This document shows positions 57,035 through 64,000 of a DNA stretch of 64,000 nt, in pieces. The position numbers and the translations under genes were made by a program. Source of the DNA: Bradyrhizobium oligotrophicum S58. Lineage in GTDB: Bacteria; Pseudomonadota; Alphaproteobacteria; Rhizobiales; Xanthobacteraceae. Below the pieces are notes generated by a model. The model saw nothing but the letters and a program-made list of their open reading frames with translations, made no database searches and was not told the DNA's origin. The stretch is taken from contig NC_020453.1 in NCBI RefSeq assembly GCF_000344805.1, positions 496,001 to 560,000 of the forward strand. The letters run 5' to 3'. Position 1 is the first letter of the stretch; the number at the start of each line of letters is the position of its first letter.

Positions 57035-57841
57035 CTATTTCGCAAACGACCGCGACGGCGGCACATGCAGCGCATAGGCATCGATGCCATCGCTCACCCG
57101 TGGATAGATTTCGGTGACGAGCGGATCATGACCGGGAATGAAGCGATCCGGATGTCCCGCGAGGCGCTCGATGATCTCCCAGCCGAGCGCCATGTCGCCG
57201 ATGTTGTAGACGATCGGAAACGGGCTGCGGCGCTGCAGGTTGGCGTAGTAATGTGCGGCGTCGGAGGCGAGCACCACGGGTCCGCGCGCGGTCGCGACGC
57301 GCACCACCTGCAGCCCGTCGGAATGGCCGCCGACCCGGTGCACGGTGATATCAGGCGCGATCTCGCCGTCGCCATTGTGGAACGTGACGCGCTCGCCATA
57401 GACGTGGCGCACCATGGTGGTGACGTGCTCGACCGAGAACGGATGGCGCAACAGGCCGTTGCACATGCAGCGTCCCGTCGCATAGGCCATCTCGCGCTCC
57501 TGCAGATGGAAGCGGGCATTCGGGAAGCGGTCGAGATTGCCGGCGTGGTCGTAGTGCAGGTGCGTGACGATGACGTCGCGGATGTCGGCGGCCTTGACGC
57601 CGAACGCCTCCAGCGCATCGACCGGATCGCGCGTCAGCCGGCGGTTGCGGGCCTGCGCCTCCGCGGCGTTGAAGCCGGTGTCGACCAGGATGTCGCGCCC
57701 CGGCTGGCGAATCAGCCAGACGAAGTAGTCGAGATCCTGCGCCGCCGCATCGTGCGGATCGGGCTGCAGGAAGTTCATGTGCGGCGTGCGCGGCGACATC
57801 GTCGCATAGCGCAGCGCATAGATCTCGGTGGCGTTCCCCAT
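57035..57841 (-). CDS. metallo-beta-lactamase-fold hydrolase (AHL-lactonase-like)
   Basis: 268 aa read leftward from ATG 57841 (GAGAAGG five bases upstream). Metal-binding HxHxDH in THLHYDHAGNLD, then a His in GGHSDG, Asp in LASDAAHYYANL and His in FIPGHDPLV. The N-terminal DYFVWLIRQPGRDILVDTGF is the usual MBL start. The length and the DTGF and PGHDP patterns resemble AttM/AiiA-type N-acylhomoserine lactonases, but the same fold serves many esters, so lactone cleavage is a guess. It is probably cytoplasmic. It stands alone and is divergent from the caspase-TPR gene. Confidence 0.83.
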   Translation of the reverse strand: MGNATEIYALRYATMSPRTPHMNFLQPDPHDAAAQDLDYFVWLIRQPGRDILVDTGFNAAEAQARNRRLTRDPVDALEAFGVKAADIRDVIVTHLHYDHAGNLDRFPNARFHLQEREMAYATGRCMCNGLLRHPFSVEHVTTMVRHVYGERVTFHNGDGEIAPDITVHRVGGHSDGLQVVRVATARGPVVLASDAAHYYANLQRRSPFPIVYNIGDMALGWEIIERLAGHPDRFIPGHDPLVTEIYPRVSDGIDAYALHVPPSRSFAK

Positions 57842-58174
57842 GATGCCTTCTCGTTGGTTGGGCTCGGCGGCATCGAGCCACCGCCGCCGACGGAGGTCAA
57901 TCGCAGCGCCGATCGAACCGGGCCGCGGCCGGCCGCGACAGAGCGTGAGGCATCTCACATTGCAACGCGCCGGACCGCGGCATGGTCGGCTGGTGTCATG
58001 GCCCGCAGCGTGCAAGACGGTTGCGGGATCAGCCGCCGCATTCGACGATTCCTGAGCCGCCGCAAGCGGTTGACGTGTCGTCACGGCGATTTGATAATGC
58101 CAGACGCGTGGGTTAATGTCGCCGCGGCGCAAGCTGGACGGCGCCTGTTTGCTGGACGCTGGACCGCCATCGTG
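57842..58174. other. 333-bp divergent intergenic region
   Basis: Between the leftward hydrolase and the rightward caspase-TPR gene. The coding frame of the latter is open into this region (alternative ATG at 58097), but the extension has no signal-peptide logic. The region should contain both promoters; no box or operator was recognised. Confidence 0.4.
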
Positions 58175-59677
58175 ATGACGCTTCGCCTGCTGTTGCTGCT
58201 CGGTTTGATGTTCTCCGTCGCGTGGTCCGGACCGGCGCGCGCCGCCGGCGACCGCTTCGCGCTGGTGATCGGCAATGCGAAATACCCGGATGCCGAAGCG
58301 CCGCTGAAGGAACCGATCAACGACGCGCGCGATCTCACCGACGAGCTGAAGCGCGACGGCTTCGCAGTCGAAACGCTCGAGAACGCCAGCGGCGACACGA
58401 TGCGCCGTGCGCTCGAGCGGCTCTACGGCAAGATCAAGCCCGGCTCGGTGGCGCTGGTGTTCTTCTCCGGCTTCGGCATCCAGTCCAACCGCACCAGCTA
58501 CATGGTTCCGGTCGACGCGCAGATCTGGCAGGAGGCCGACGTGCGGCGCGACGGCATCAGCCTGGAACAGGTGCTGGGCGAGATCAACAGCCGCGGGGCC
58601 GGGGTCAAGATCGCGCTGCTCGATGCCTCCCGACGCAATCCCTATGAACGCCGGTTCCGCACCGCATCGGCCGGGCTCGCGCCGGTGATCGCACCGAGCG
58701 GTACGTTGGTGATGTATTCGGCCGCGCTGTCTTCGGTCGTGTCGGATACGGGGCGCGATCGCAGCCTTTTCGTGCAGGAGCTGTTGAAGGAAATCCGCGT
58801 TCCCGACCTCACCGCGGAGGAGACGCTGAACCGCACCCGCGTCGGTGTGACGCGCGCCTCGCGCAGCGAGCAGGTGCCGTGGATCTCGTCGTCGCTCGCC
58901 GAGGACTTCTCGTTCGTCCCGGGCGCCGCCGGTACGCGGCCGACCCAATCGGTCGAAAACACTCCGGTGCCCCAGCCGACGCCCGCACCGACGCCGACCG
59001 CGTCGCCCACACCCGCGCCGCTCCCGCCTCCGCCGCTCCCGCCCACGCCTCCGCAGCCTCCGGCTCCGAGGGTGGACCCGCCGCCGGCGCCACCGGCGCC
59101 GCCCGCTCCGCCGGTGCCGACGCCCGCGCCGACCAATACTCCGACGGCCAATTTGCCGGCTCCGCCGCAGGATCCGTTGGCCGACGATCCGACGATCAAG
59201 AGCCTGACCGCCAAGATCGCGGCCAATCCGGACGACGTCAGCGCGCTGTACCGGCGCGGCCAGGTCTATGCCAGCAAGGGCGCCTATGCGCTCGCGATCA
59301 AGGATTTCGACGACACGATCCGGATCAATCCGAAGGACGTCGAGGCGCTCAACAACCGCTGCTGGGCGCGCACCGTCGCCGGCGAGCTGCAGGCGGCGCT
59401 GCGCGACTGCAACGAGGCGCTCAGGCTGCGGCCCAATTTCGTCGATGCGCTCGACAGCCGCGGCCTCGTGAATCTCAAGAGCGGGGCCACCAAAAATGCG
59501 ATTGCCGATTTCGATGCGGCGCTGAAGGTCAATCCGCGGCTGACGTCGTCATTGTATGGCCGCGGCCTCGCCAAGCAGCGCAACGGCGCCGCGCAGGAAG
59601 GGGCGCTCGACATCGCCAACGCCAAGGCGATGGACCCGAACATCGTCCGCGAGTTCGAAGGCTACGGCGTGCGCTGA
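58175..59677 (+). CDS. secreted pseudo-caspase fused to a Pro-rich linker and TPR domain
   Basis: 500 aa from ATG 58175, chosen because it begins a clean signal peptide (MTLRLLLLLGLMFSVAWSGP, then ARAA). Residues about 26-240 are a caspase-like domain (FALVIGNAKYPDAEAPLKEP) whose catalytic sites are FSGFG (His to Phe100) and DASRRNP (Cys to Ser152). Residues about 262-332 are Pro-rich (PxPxP runs). Residues about 350-490 are four TPR units (for example ALYRRGQVYASKGAYALAIK, ALNNRCWARTVAGELQAALR). It is predicted to be periplasmic or secreted. With no protease dyad it likely acts as a scaffold or sensor. It is paralogous to the protein at 52617. Confidence 0.83.
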   Translation: MTLRLLLLLGLMFSVAWSGPARAAGDRFALVIGNAKYPDAEAPLKEPINDARDLTDELKRDGFAVETLENASGDTMRRALERLYGKIKPGSVALVFFSGFGIQSNRTSYMVPVDAQIWQEADVRRDGISLEQVLGEINSRGAGVKIALLDASRRNPYERRFRTASAGLAPVIAPSGTLVMYSAALSSVVSDTGRDRSLFVQELLKEIRVPDLTAEETLNRTRVGVTRASRSEQVPWISSSLAEDFSFVPGAAGTRPTQSVENTPVPQPTPAPTPTASPTPAPLPPPPLPPTPPQPPAPRVDPPPAPPAPPAPPVPTPAPTNTPTANLPAPPQDPLADDPTIKSLTAKIAANPDDVSALYRRGQVYASKGAYALAIKDFDDTIRINPKDVEALNNRCWARTVAGELQAALRDCNEALRLRPNFVDALDSRGLVNLKSGATKNAIADFDAALKVNPRLTSSLYGRGLAKQRNGAAQEGALDIANAKAMDPNIVREFEGYGVR

Positions 59678-59811
59678 TTCTTGCGCAGGCGGCCCCCGCC
59701 GGCTCGAACCATGCGGCGGGCCGGACCGACATAACAGCGAACAGCCGGGAGTCGCGAGCGGGCCTTCGCGACGGGGACCGGTCCGATCAGTTCGCGTGAG
59801 GAGGGATTGCT

Positions 59812-60483
59812 ATGACCGCACCGAAGACGAATTCGACCAAAGCCGCCGGCCTGACCGGACTGCTGGTGGCCATGGCGCTGGGCGCCGCCGCGTCGCTGAG
59901 CGTCACACAGGCCTTCGCCGCCGAGGACGTGACCGAGGATCAGATCGTCCGGGCGCTGGCCGGGCCGAAGAAGCCGCTGACCCGCGGGCTGTCGATGTCG
60001 CCGCCGCCCGAGGCCGCGCCTGCGCCCGAGCAGGACAAGTTCCTGCAGAGCATCCGCGGCCGTTCGACGCGCTCGCTGTCGTCTGCCGAGCGCGAGGAGA
60101 TCGCGACCGTCGCCAAGACCAGGCCGAACATCGATCTCGAGATCACCTTCGACTACAACTCGGCCAATATCAGCCAGAAGTCGCTCGCCTCGGTGCAGGC
60201 GCTCGGCCGCGCGCTGACCAGCCCGGACTTGAAGGGATCGACCTTCGTGGTCGCCGGCCATACCGATGCCGCCGGCGGCGACGGCTACAATCAGGACCTG
60301 TCGGAGCGGCGCGCCGATTCGATCAAGCGCTACCTGGTCGAGAAGTTCGGCATCGCCGGCGCCGACCTGGTCACCGTGGGCTACGGCAAGAGCAAGCTGA
60401 AGGATCCGAGCCAGCCGCTCGCCGAGGTGAACCGCCGCGTCCAGGTCGTCAACATGCAGAGCAAGACGGCGGCCGCCAAGTAG
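59812..60483 (+). CDS. OmpA-family protein (peptidoglycan-binding C-terminal domain)
   Basis: 223 aa. N-terminal signal segment (LTGLLVAMALGAAASLSVTQ, AFAAED), a 65-residue linker, then an OmpA/MotB-like domain: FDYNSANISQKSLASVQALG, VVAGHTDAAGGDGYNQDLSE and NRRVQVVNM. The peptidoglycan-contact Asp/Arg segment (GHTDA...LSERRA) is present. There is no N-terminal beta-barrel, so it is periplasmic or lipoprotein-like, though no lipobox Cys is seen. It sits between the caspase-TPR gene and the RND adaptor, and may belong with either. Confidence 0.88.
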   Translation: MTAPKTNSTKAAGLTGLLVAMALGAAASLSVTQAFAAEDVTEDQIVRALAGPKKPLTRGLSMSPPPEAAPAPEQDKFLQSIRGRSTRSLSSAEREEIATVAKTRPNIDLEITFDYNSANISQKSLASVQALGRALTSPDLKGSTFVVAGHTDAAGGDGYNQDLSERRADSIKRYLVEKFGIAGADLVTVGYGKSKLKDPSQPLAEVNRRVQVVNMQSKTAAAK

Positions 60484-60539
60484 CGCCGCGTCCGCACCAG
60501 CGCCGTCGGGGGTCGCGTGGCGAGAGATCGAGCTGACCG

Positions 60540-60569
60540 GATGCGTCTCGCAGGCTTGCGGGACGCATC
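60540..60569. terminator. probable terminator after the OmpA-family gene
   Basis: GATGCGTCTCGCA and TGCGGGACGCATC pair over 13 positions (one T-G pair) with a GGCT loop, 57 bp past the stop and before the adaptor gene. The following TGTTG is only a weak T-tract, so attenuation is also possible. Confidence 0.55.
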
Positions 60570-60656
60570 GTGTTGTCGGATCGTGCCGCGCCATCCTTCC
60601 AGGAGCCCCCGCTCCATCGTGAAACCGCAGTTCGACCCGCCCGGATCCCACCTCCG

Positions 60657-61583
60657 ATGAAGCTGCCGAAATCCCTCAAAACCGCGGCCAGTGCGGTGGT
60701 CTTCGTGGCGCTGTTCGCCGGCTATTACTGGTACGAGCACCGCCCGCACCCGGCCGCCGAGGAGGCGCGGATGCAGGCGCAGGTGCTGGTGACCAAGGCC
60801 GGCAAGGCCTGCTTCTCCGACCTCGTGCGCGTCACCGGATTCGTGGTGGCCCGTCGCGAGGCCGTGGTCGGCGCCGACCAGGAGGGATCGCGCGTCACCG
60901 ATGTCCTGGCCAAGGAAGGCGACGTGGTCACCGAGAACCAGGAGCTCGCACGGCTGACGCCGCCACCGCCCCAGCCGGGCGCGCCGGCCGCAGCCGCGAA
61001 CCGGCCGCTGTCGCTGCGTGCGCCGGCCGCGGGCGTCGTCACCGAAGTCCGCACCATCGCCGGCGCACCCGCGTCGCCTCAGGCCGGGCCGATGTTCCGG
61101 ATTGCCGTGAACAACGAGCTGGAGCTCGACGCCGAAGTCCCGAGCGTGCATCTCCTGAAGCTCAGCCCGGGCGCCCCGGTGCGCATGACCCGCGACAACC
61201 TTCCCGACATCGTCGGCCGGCTTCGCGTCGTGGCGCCGCAGGTCGACCGGTCCACCCAGCTCGGCCATGTCCGCATCGCGCTGACCAGCAATCCGTCGCT
61301 CAAGCCCGGAATGTTCGCGCGCGCCAATATCGACGCCAGGCGGAGCTGCGGCGTCGCCATTCCCAACACCGCGATCGATCATCTCACCGTTCAGGTCGTG
61401 AAGGGCGACGTCGTCGAGACCCGCAGGGTCCGGGTCGGGCTGGTGTCCGATACGTCGACGGAAATCCTTGAAGGTCTGGCAGAGGGTGAAATCGTGGTGG
61501 CCGACGCCGGCAGCTCGCTACATGACGGCGACCAGATCAAGACCATGTTCGCCGAAGACATCGATCGCACGCGGGTACGCTGA
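60657..61583 (+). CDS. RND efflux periplasmic adaptor (membrane-fusion protein)
   Basis: 308 aa from ATG 60657. N-terminal membrane anchor (LKTAASAVVFVALFAGYYWY), then adaptor domains: SRVTDVLAKEGDVVTENQEL barrel-sandwich half and LSLRAPAAGVVTEVRTIAGA, beta-barrel (LELDAEVPSVHLLKLSPGAP) and membrane-proximal end (VVKGDVVETRRVRVGLVSDT). Two Cys, in KAGKACFSD and RRSCGVAIP, match those in the orphan adaptor at 53713. The coiled-coil hairpin is very short or absent, as in MdtA-like adaptors that lack a long hairpin. The stop overlaps the pump start, so the pump is its partner. Confidence 0.88.
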   Translation: MKLPKSLKTAASAVVFVALFAGYYWYEHRPHPAAEEARMQAQVLVTKAGKACFSDLVRVTGFVVARREAVVGADQEGSRVTDVLAKEGDVVTENQELARLTPPPPQPGAPAAAANRPLSLRAPAAGVVTEVRTIAGAPASPQAGPMFRIAVNNELELDAEVPSVHLLKLSPGAPVRMTRDNLPDIVGRLRVVAPQVDRSTQLGHVRIALTSNPSLKPGMFARANIDARRSCGVAIPNTAIDHLTVQVVKGDVVETRRVRVGLVSDTSTEILEGLAEGEIVVADAGSSLHDGDQIKTMFAEDIDRTRVR

Positions 61584-64000
61584 TGGCACTGAATATCTCG
61601 GCATGGTCGATCCGGAACCCGCTGCCTTCGATCCTGTTCTCCATCATCCTGCTGATCCTGGGCTGGATGAGCTTCACCAAGCTCGCGGTGACGCGGCTGC
61701 CGAACGCCGACATCCCGGTGATCTCGGTCGCGGTGGCGCAATTCGGCGCGGCGCCGTCGGAGCTGGAGTCGCAGGTCACCAAGATCATCGAGGACGGCGT
61801 CTCCGGCGTCGAGGGCGCGCGCCACATCCAGTCGCTGATCACCGACGGCCTGTCGGTGACGACGATTACGTTCGCGCTCGAGACCAACACCGATCGCGCC
61901 ATCAACGACGTCAAGGACGCTGTGACGCGGGTGCGCTCCGACCTGCCGCAGAACGTCACCGAGCCCTTGATCTCGCGCGTCGACAAGATCGGCCTGCCGA
62001 TCGTCACCTATGCGGCGATCTCGCCGGGCAAGACGCCAGAGCAGCTGTCGTTCTTCGTCGACGACGTGGTCAAACGTGAGCTGCAGGGCGTGCGCGGCGT
62101 CAGCCAGGTCGAGCGCATCGGTGGTGTCGAGCGCGAGATTCTGGTCTCGCTCGATCCCGACCGGCTGCAGGCCATGGGCCTCACCGCGGTCAATGTCAGC
62201 CAGAGCCTGCGCGGCACCAATGTCGATGTCGCCGGCGGCCGGGCCGAAATCGGCAAGAACGACCAGGCGATCCGCACGCTTGCCGGCGCCAAGACGCTGA
62301 ACGAGCTGTCGAACACCATGATTCCGCTGTTCGGTGGCGGTGAAGTCCGGCTTGCCGATCTCGGGACGGTCACCGATACGATCGCCGATCGCCGCACCTT
62401 CGCGCGCTTCAATGGCGAGCCGGTGGTGGCGCTCGGCATCAAGCGCTCCAAGGGCGCCAGCGACGTCGTCGTCGCCGCCGCCGTGCAGAAGCGCATCGAC
62501 CAGGTGAAGGCCGCCCATCCCGACGTCGAGCTGAAGCTGATCGATACGTCGGTCGAGTTCACCAAGGGCAACTACGAGGCCGCGATCTCGACCCTGTTCG
62601 AGGGCGCGATCCTCGCCGTCATCATCGTGCTGCTGTTCCTGCGTGATATCAGGGCGACGGTGATCGCGGCGATCTCGCTGCCGCTGTCGATCTTCCCGGC
62701 CTTCTGGGCGATGGACCTGCTCGGCTTCTCGCTGAACATGGTCTCGTTCCTGGCGATCACGTTGTCGACCGGCATTCTCGTCGACGACGCCATCGTCGAG
62801 ATCGAGAACATCGTGCGCCACATGCGGATGGGCAAGTCGCCCTATCGCGCCGCGCTCGACGCCGCCGACGAGATCGGGCTCGCGGTCATCGCGATCAGCC
62901 TCACCATCATCGCGATCTTCGCGCCGGCCAGCTTCATGTCGGGCATCGCCGGACAGTTCTTCAAGCAGTTCGGCATCACCGTCTCGGTGCAGGTGTTCTT
63001 CTCGCTGCTGGCGGCGCGTTTCGTCACCCCGATGCTGGCCGCCTACTTCCTCAGGGATCACAACCACGACGATCCGCCGCCGGGGTTCATCCTGCGTGCG
63101 TATCAGCGCATCGTGACGTGGTCGGTGAAGCACTATTTCATCACGGTGCTGCTCGGCATCGGGATCTTCGCCGCGTCGATCTGGAGCACGACCCTGCTGT
63201 CGCAAGGCTTCCTGCCGGCCCAGGACGCCGCGCGATCGCTGCTCGCGATCGAGCTGCCGCCCGGCGCACAGCTCGCCTACACCGAGAAGGTGACCGAGGA
63301 CATCGTGGCGCAGCTGCGCAAGCGGCCCGAGGTTCGCAGCGTGTTCGTCGACGGCGGCCGGCTGCAGGGCGCCATGGAGGTTCGCCGCGCCGGAATGATC
63401 GTCAACTACACGCCGAAGACCGAGCGCAAGATCACCCAGAAGGAGCTCGAGCTCGCGATCACCAAGGACCTCGAGAATATTCCCGACATCCGGTTCTGGT
63501 TCACCGACGAGAACGGCCTGCGGCCGATCAAGCTCGTCCTGACCGGCACGGACCCCAAGCTGGTCGACAACGTTGCGAGCGAGCTGGCGTCGCAGATGCG
63601 GCGGATCCCCATCATCTCCAACGTGGTGTCGGACACATCGCTCGACCGGCCTGAATTGCGGGTGCAGCCGCGCGCCGATCTGGCCGCCCGTCTGGGCGTC
63701 TCGACCGAAAGCCTGTCGCAGACGATCCGCGTCGCCACGATCGGAGACGTCGGACCGGCGCTGGCGAAATACGACGCCGGCGGCCGCCTGGTTCCGATCC
63801 GGGTGCAGCTGGAGGATGCGGCGCGCAGCGACGTGAAGATCCTCGAGCAGTTGCGGGTGCCGCTCGGCCAATATGGCGAGAAGGGCGGCGTGCCCCTCGC
63901 CGTGGTTGCGGACATCAAGCTCGATCAGGGCCCGACCAGCATCAGCCGCTACGATCGCGGACGGCAGGCCACCGTCGCTGCCGACCTCGTCGGGCTTGCG
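61583..64000 (+). CDS. RND-family efflux pump (AcrB/HAE1 type), truncated by the window end
   Basis: The gene starts with ATG 61583, which shares its first base with the adaptor stop; the frame stays open to the window end (806 codons). MALNISAWSIRNPLPSILFS and LTKLAVTRLP-type first helix open it. The proton-relay pair is visible in LSTGILVDDAIVEIENIVRH (two Asp as in AcrB TM4). Six membrane segments follow in the first half, then the second periplasmic domain begins. The remaining C-terminal part, roughly 200 residues, is outside. Together with the adaptor it should export hydrophobic compounds; the outer-membrane channel is not in view. It is on the + strand, and no regulator is adjacent. 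Confidence 0.93.
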   Translation, partial: MALNISAWSIRNPLPSILFSIILLILGWMSFTKLAVTRLPNADIPVISVAVAQFGAAPSELESQVTKIIEDGVSGVEGARHIQSLITDGLSVTTITFALETNTDRAINDVKDAVTRVRSDLPQNVTEPLISRVDKIGLPIVTYAAISPGKTPEQLSFFVDDVVKRELQGVRGVSQVERIGGVEREILVSLDPDRLQAMGLTAVNVSQSLRGTNVDVAGGRAEIGKNDQAIRTLAGAKTLNELSNTMIPLFGGGEVRLADLGTVTDTIADRRTFARFNGEPVVALGIKRSKGASDVVVAAAVQKRIDQVKAAHPDVELKLIDTSVEFTKGNYEAAISTLFEGAILAVIIVLLFLRDIRATVIAAISLPLSIFPAFWAMDLLGFSLNMVSFLAITLSTGILVDDAIVEIENIVRHMRMGKSPYRAALDAADEIGLAVIAISLTIIAIFAPASFMSGIAGQFFKQFGITVSVQVFFSLLAARFVTPMLAAYFLRDHNHDDPPPGFILRAYQRIVTWSVKHYFITVLLGIGIFAASIWSTTLLSQGFLPAQDAARSLLAIELPPGAQLAYTEKVTEDIVAQLRKRPEVRSVFVDGGRLQGAMEVRRAGMIVNYTPKTERKITQKELELAITKDLENIPDIRFWFTDENGLRPIKLVLTGTDPKLVDNVASELASQMRRIPIISNVVSDTSLDRPELRVQPRADLAARLGVSTESLSQTIRVATIGDVGPALAKYDAGGRLVPIRVQLEDAARSDVKILEQLRVPLGQYGEKGGVPLAVVADIKLDQGPTSISRYDRGRQATVAADLVGLA

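Noticed and set aside
57035..57841. Naming the hydrolase aiiA or attM
   Set aside because: The metallo-beta-lactamase fold is clear but the lactonase specificity cannot be told from sequence, and no quorum-sensing genes are nearby.
61391..63871. 826-codon open frame opposite the RND pump
   Set aside because: Low-complexity translation with no domain; the pump frame is clearly the coding one.

Overview
The window reads as chromosomal DNA of a GC-rich alphaproteobacterium, most likely a Bradyrhizobium or close relative. This is inferred from the flagellin N-terminus (MSGIVLSASVRQNLLSLQ), the neighbouring flbT, the FixJ-like regulator, the many hybrid kinases and the GC-rich intergenic palindromes. 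No rRNA, tRNA, CRISPR array, transposase or phage gene was seen.

Region A (1-11.5 kb) is a surface-polysaccharide locus. On the + strand five genes overlap end to start behind a truncated CpsD-like ATPase: glycosyltransferase, Wzy-like polymerase, MurJ/Wzx-like flippase, polysaccharide deacetylase and a second glycosyltransferase. A third glycosyltransferase converges on them. It is followed by a secreted TIM-barrel glycoside hydrolase, a GNAT-like protein and GDP-mannose 4,6-dehydratase (gmd). Region B (11.9-17.1 kb) holds a 66-aa membrane protein, a phenylpyruvate/indolepyruvate decarboxylase (ipdC), two unrecognised proteins, a LuxR-type regulator without a receiver domain and a small conserved protein.

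Region C (17.3-39.6 kb) is a signalling and motility block: a receiver protein with a Cache-HK-REC-Hpt kinase, a CheY, a Crp/Fnr regulator, a kinase-like protein lacking ATP-binding motifs, flagellin, FlbT, a che operon (cheA with two CheW-like domains and a receiver, cheW, cheY, cheR, PilZ-like gene; no cheB), single-domain receivers, a FixJ-like regulator, a 1,203-aa Cache-PAS hybrid kinase and a methyl-accepting chemotaxis protein.

Region D (39.6-45.8 kb) is a catabolic unit. A GntR/FadR-type repressor is divergent from a NitT/TauT-like ABC importer, an IlvD/Edd dehydratase and an RraA-like aldolase, with a perfect 24-bp palindrome between the two arms. Region E (46-64 kb) holds oligopeptidase B, a class V aminotransferase, a secreted SNase-like protein, a protein with a class II terpene-cyclase-like DxDTTA motif, two caspase-fold proteins lacking both catalytic residues, an orphan efflux adaptor, an L,D-transpeptidase, a metallo-beta-lactamase-fold hydrolase, an OmpA-like protein, and an adaptor plus RND pump running off the end. 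Large intergenic inverted repeats occur only in region E and at the end of D (about 44.9-57 kb).
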